Shown: positions 63,085 to 64,000 of the stretch, piece after piece
Layout of the letters: each line of letters starts with the position of its first letter
How positions within the stretch are numbered: the stretch's first letter is position 1
NCBI GenBank assembly: GCA_002151545.1
Contig: CP021237.1
Coordinates: 3,906,001 to 3,970,000, forward strand
Length of the DNA stretch: 64,000 nucleotides
From: Sphingobacteriaceae bacterium GW460-11-11-14-LB5
Lineage (GTDB): Bacteria; Bacteroidota; Bacteroidia; Sphingobacteriales; Sphingobacteriaceae
Direction of reading: 5' to 3'
Made by a program: the position numbers and the translations under genes
Notes under the pieces: model-generated
Seen by the model: only the letters and a program-made list of their open reading frames with translations
What the model was told of the DNA's origin: nothing
Databases searched by the model: none

Positions 63085-63549
63085 TTATTTAGCTACAACT
63101 TCATTAATTGCTTTAAAATCAGGCAAATCATGGGCATCTTCTAAAACTTCTGCATAAGCTATTTTTCCTTCTTCATCGATTACAAAAGCTGCTCTTTTAG
63201 AAACTCCTTTCAATCCGAACACAAATTCATCATAAAATGCACCGTAAGCTGCTGATACTTCTTTGTTAAAATCAGACAGTAAAGGGAACTGGTAACTTTG
63301 CACTTCTTTAAACTTAGCCAAAGAGAACGGAGAATCAACTGAAATGCCGATTACCTGTGCATTTATTCCTTCATAATAACTGAAATTATCACGCATGGTG
63401 CATAATTGCTCGGTACACGTTCCGGTAAAAGCCATCGGGAAAAAATGAATAATTACTTTTTTTCCTTTGAAACCAGAAAGCGAAATTTCCGTCAAGTCAG
63501 AAGTGTATAATTTAAAATCAGGGGCGGTATCGCCAACTTGTAATGCCAT
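63085..63549 (-). CDS. Peroxiredoxin (AhpE/Bcp-like)
   Basis: 154 residues, a thioredoxin-fold peroxidase. The active-site block PMAFTGTCTEQLCTMRDN gives the peroxidatic C45 with T42, and C50 is five residues on, the usual position of a Bcp-type resolving cysteine. The PDFKLYTSD start and the missing C-terminal extension mark it as a small one-domain type. It reduces hydrogen or organic peroxides in the cytoplasm using thioredoxin or bacillithiol-linked donors; the donor is inferred. Confidence 0.92.
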   Translation of the reverse strand: MALQVGDTAPDFKLYTSDLTEISLSGFKGKKVIIHFFPMAFTGTCTEQLCTMRDNFSYYEGINAQVIGISVDSPFSLAKFKEVQSYQFPLLSDFNKEVSAAYGAFYDEFVFGLKGVSKRAAFVIDEEGKIAYAEVLEDAHDLPDFKAINEVVAK

Positions 63550-63595
63550 TATGTCTTTTTTTATGGGTTAAATATATTGTTAAATTGTTTGATTG

Positions 63596-63636
63596 CTTTG
63601 ACTCTTGACTCAAGACTTTAGACTTTAGACTCAAAA
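63596..63636. repeat. Low-complexity gactttagactc text
   Basis: Short imperfect tandem words (GACTCTTGACTCAAGACTTT, then TAGACTTTAGACTC). A similar agtcgatagtcgac-type stretch lies at 24105-24145. No gene. Confidence 0.45.
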
Positions 63637-64000
63637 CTAACCTTTCATCTGTTGGTCTAAAATTACCAATCCCTCTTCAAAACTATGCGGACGGTAATCT
63701 AAATCTCTAATCGTCTTATCCAAAACAAAACCTGTTCTAATGGGTCGTTTAGCCGCTTGGTTTAAACTTGCAGAACTGATTTCATTAATAAAAGATTGAT
63801 CAAGGCCCCAATAATCGGCAACTTTTCGCACTAAATCTGCAATACTCATGTAATCTTTACCCGACACATGGTAAATTCCACTTACGTTTTTTTCTACAGC
63901 TAACAAGCAGGCTTCTGCTAAATCCTCAGCCAAAGTGGGCATACGCCATTGGTCGTTTACTACATTAATAGGCGATGCTTTTTCTAAAGCCCCTTTGGCC
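63637..64000 (-). CDS. dTDP-4-dehydrorhamnose reductase-like SDR, C-terminal part (cut by window edge)
   Basis: The frame runs open to the window end, giving 120 residues of the C-terminal half. The text INVVNDQWRMPTLAEDLAEACL is typical of RmlD and related sugar-nucleotide reductases (substrate-binding region), followed by SGIYHVSGKDYMSIADLV and PIRTGFVLDKTIRDLDYRP. The NAD-binding half lies outside. It would act on a nucleotide sugar or a similar epimerase/reductase substrate. Other SDR functions cannot be excluded from the visible half. Confidence 0.8.
   Translation of the reverse strand, partial: AKGALEKASPINVVNDQWRMPTLAEDLAEACLLAVEKNVSGIYHVSGKDYMSIADLVRKVADYWGLDQSFINEISSASLNQAAKRPIRTGFVLDKTIRDLDYRPHSFEEGLVILDQQMKG

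Overview
The window looks like chromosomal DNA of a Sphingobacteriaceae member, most likely Pedobacter or a close relative. This rests on the low GC content by eye, two SusC/SusD pairs with glycoside hydrolases, a bacillithiol ligase (BshC), Bacteroidetes-only families (DUF4293, DUF5683), a eukaryote-like class Ia ribonucleotide reductase small subunit, and repeated matches to the Bacteroidetes -7 promoter motif TAnnTTTG. Species-level placement is inference.

Layout. 0-9.8 kb: housekeeping and stress genes (nrdB-nrdA, RlpA-like, exported MsrB, sucD, cupin, VIT-type metal transporter, rlmF, dctA-like symporter, isoaspartyl peptidase). 9.8-16.7 kb: a rearranged stretch. An unknown secreted protein sits beside an ABC exporter and is bounded by a copy of the exporter's 3' end. 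A large secreted hydrolase sits beside truA and is bounded by a decayed copy of truA's 5' end. A 129-bp tandem repeat lies between exporter and truA. 16.8-25.3 kb: DUF4293 protein, small lipoprotein, DEAD-box helicase, GH29 fucosidase, bshC, Ldh-family dehydrogenase. 25.5-43.3 kb: two SusCD loci on the minus strand. The first (ROK regulator, susC, susD, GH29, GH3) is a glycan utilisation locus. The second (susC, susD, redoxin, cytochrome c fused to a PHM-type copper monooxygenase) carries redox enzymes instead of glycosidases. 43.6-48.4 kb: lepB, dapB, DUF5683, parB, parA. 49.1-50.85 kb: an IS110-family element inserted in a dispersed repeat. 51.3-64 kb: orphan histidine kinase, thioesterase, SusB-type GH97, DUF2130 protein, OsmC, YtxH, YdcF, obgE, adk, tRNA-Arg, acyltransferase, peroxiredoxin and a cut-off RmlD-like reductase.

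Main points for a second look. (1) The non-coding end of the IS110 element holds two consecutive stem-loops. One loop resembles the flanking target and the other resembles the element's own opposite end, as expected of a bridge RNA. (2) The SusCD-redoxin-cytochrome c/copper monooxygenase operon keeps all six expected copper ligands and the heme motif, and its substrate is unknown. (3) Two insertion scars within 7 kb each duplicate the end of a neighbouring gene. (4) Both SusCD loci have a terminator-like hairpin directly after susD. All calls come from reading the sequence; no database search was run.
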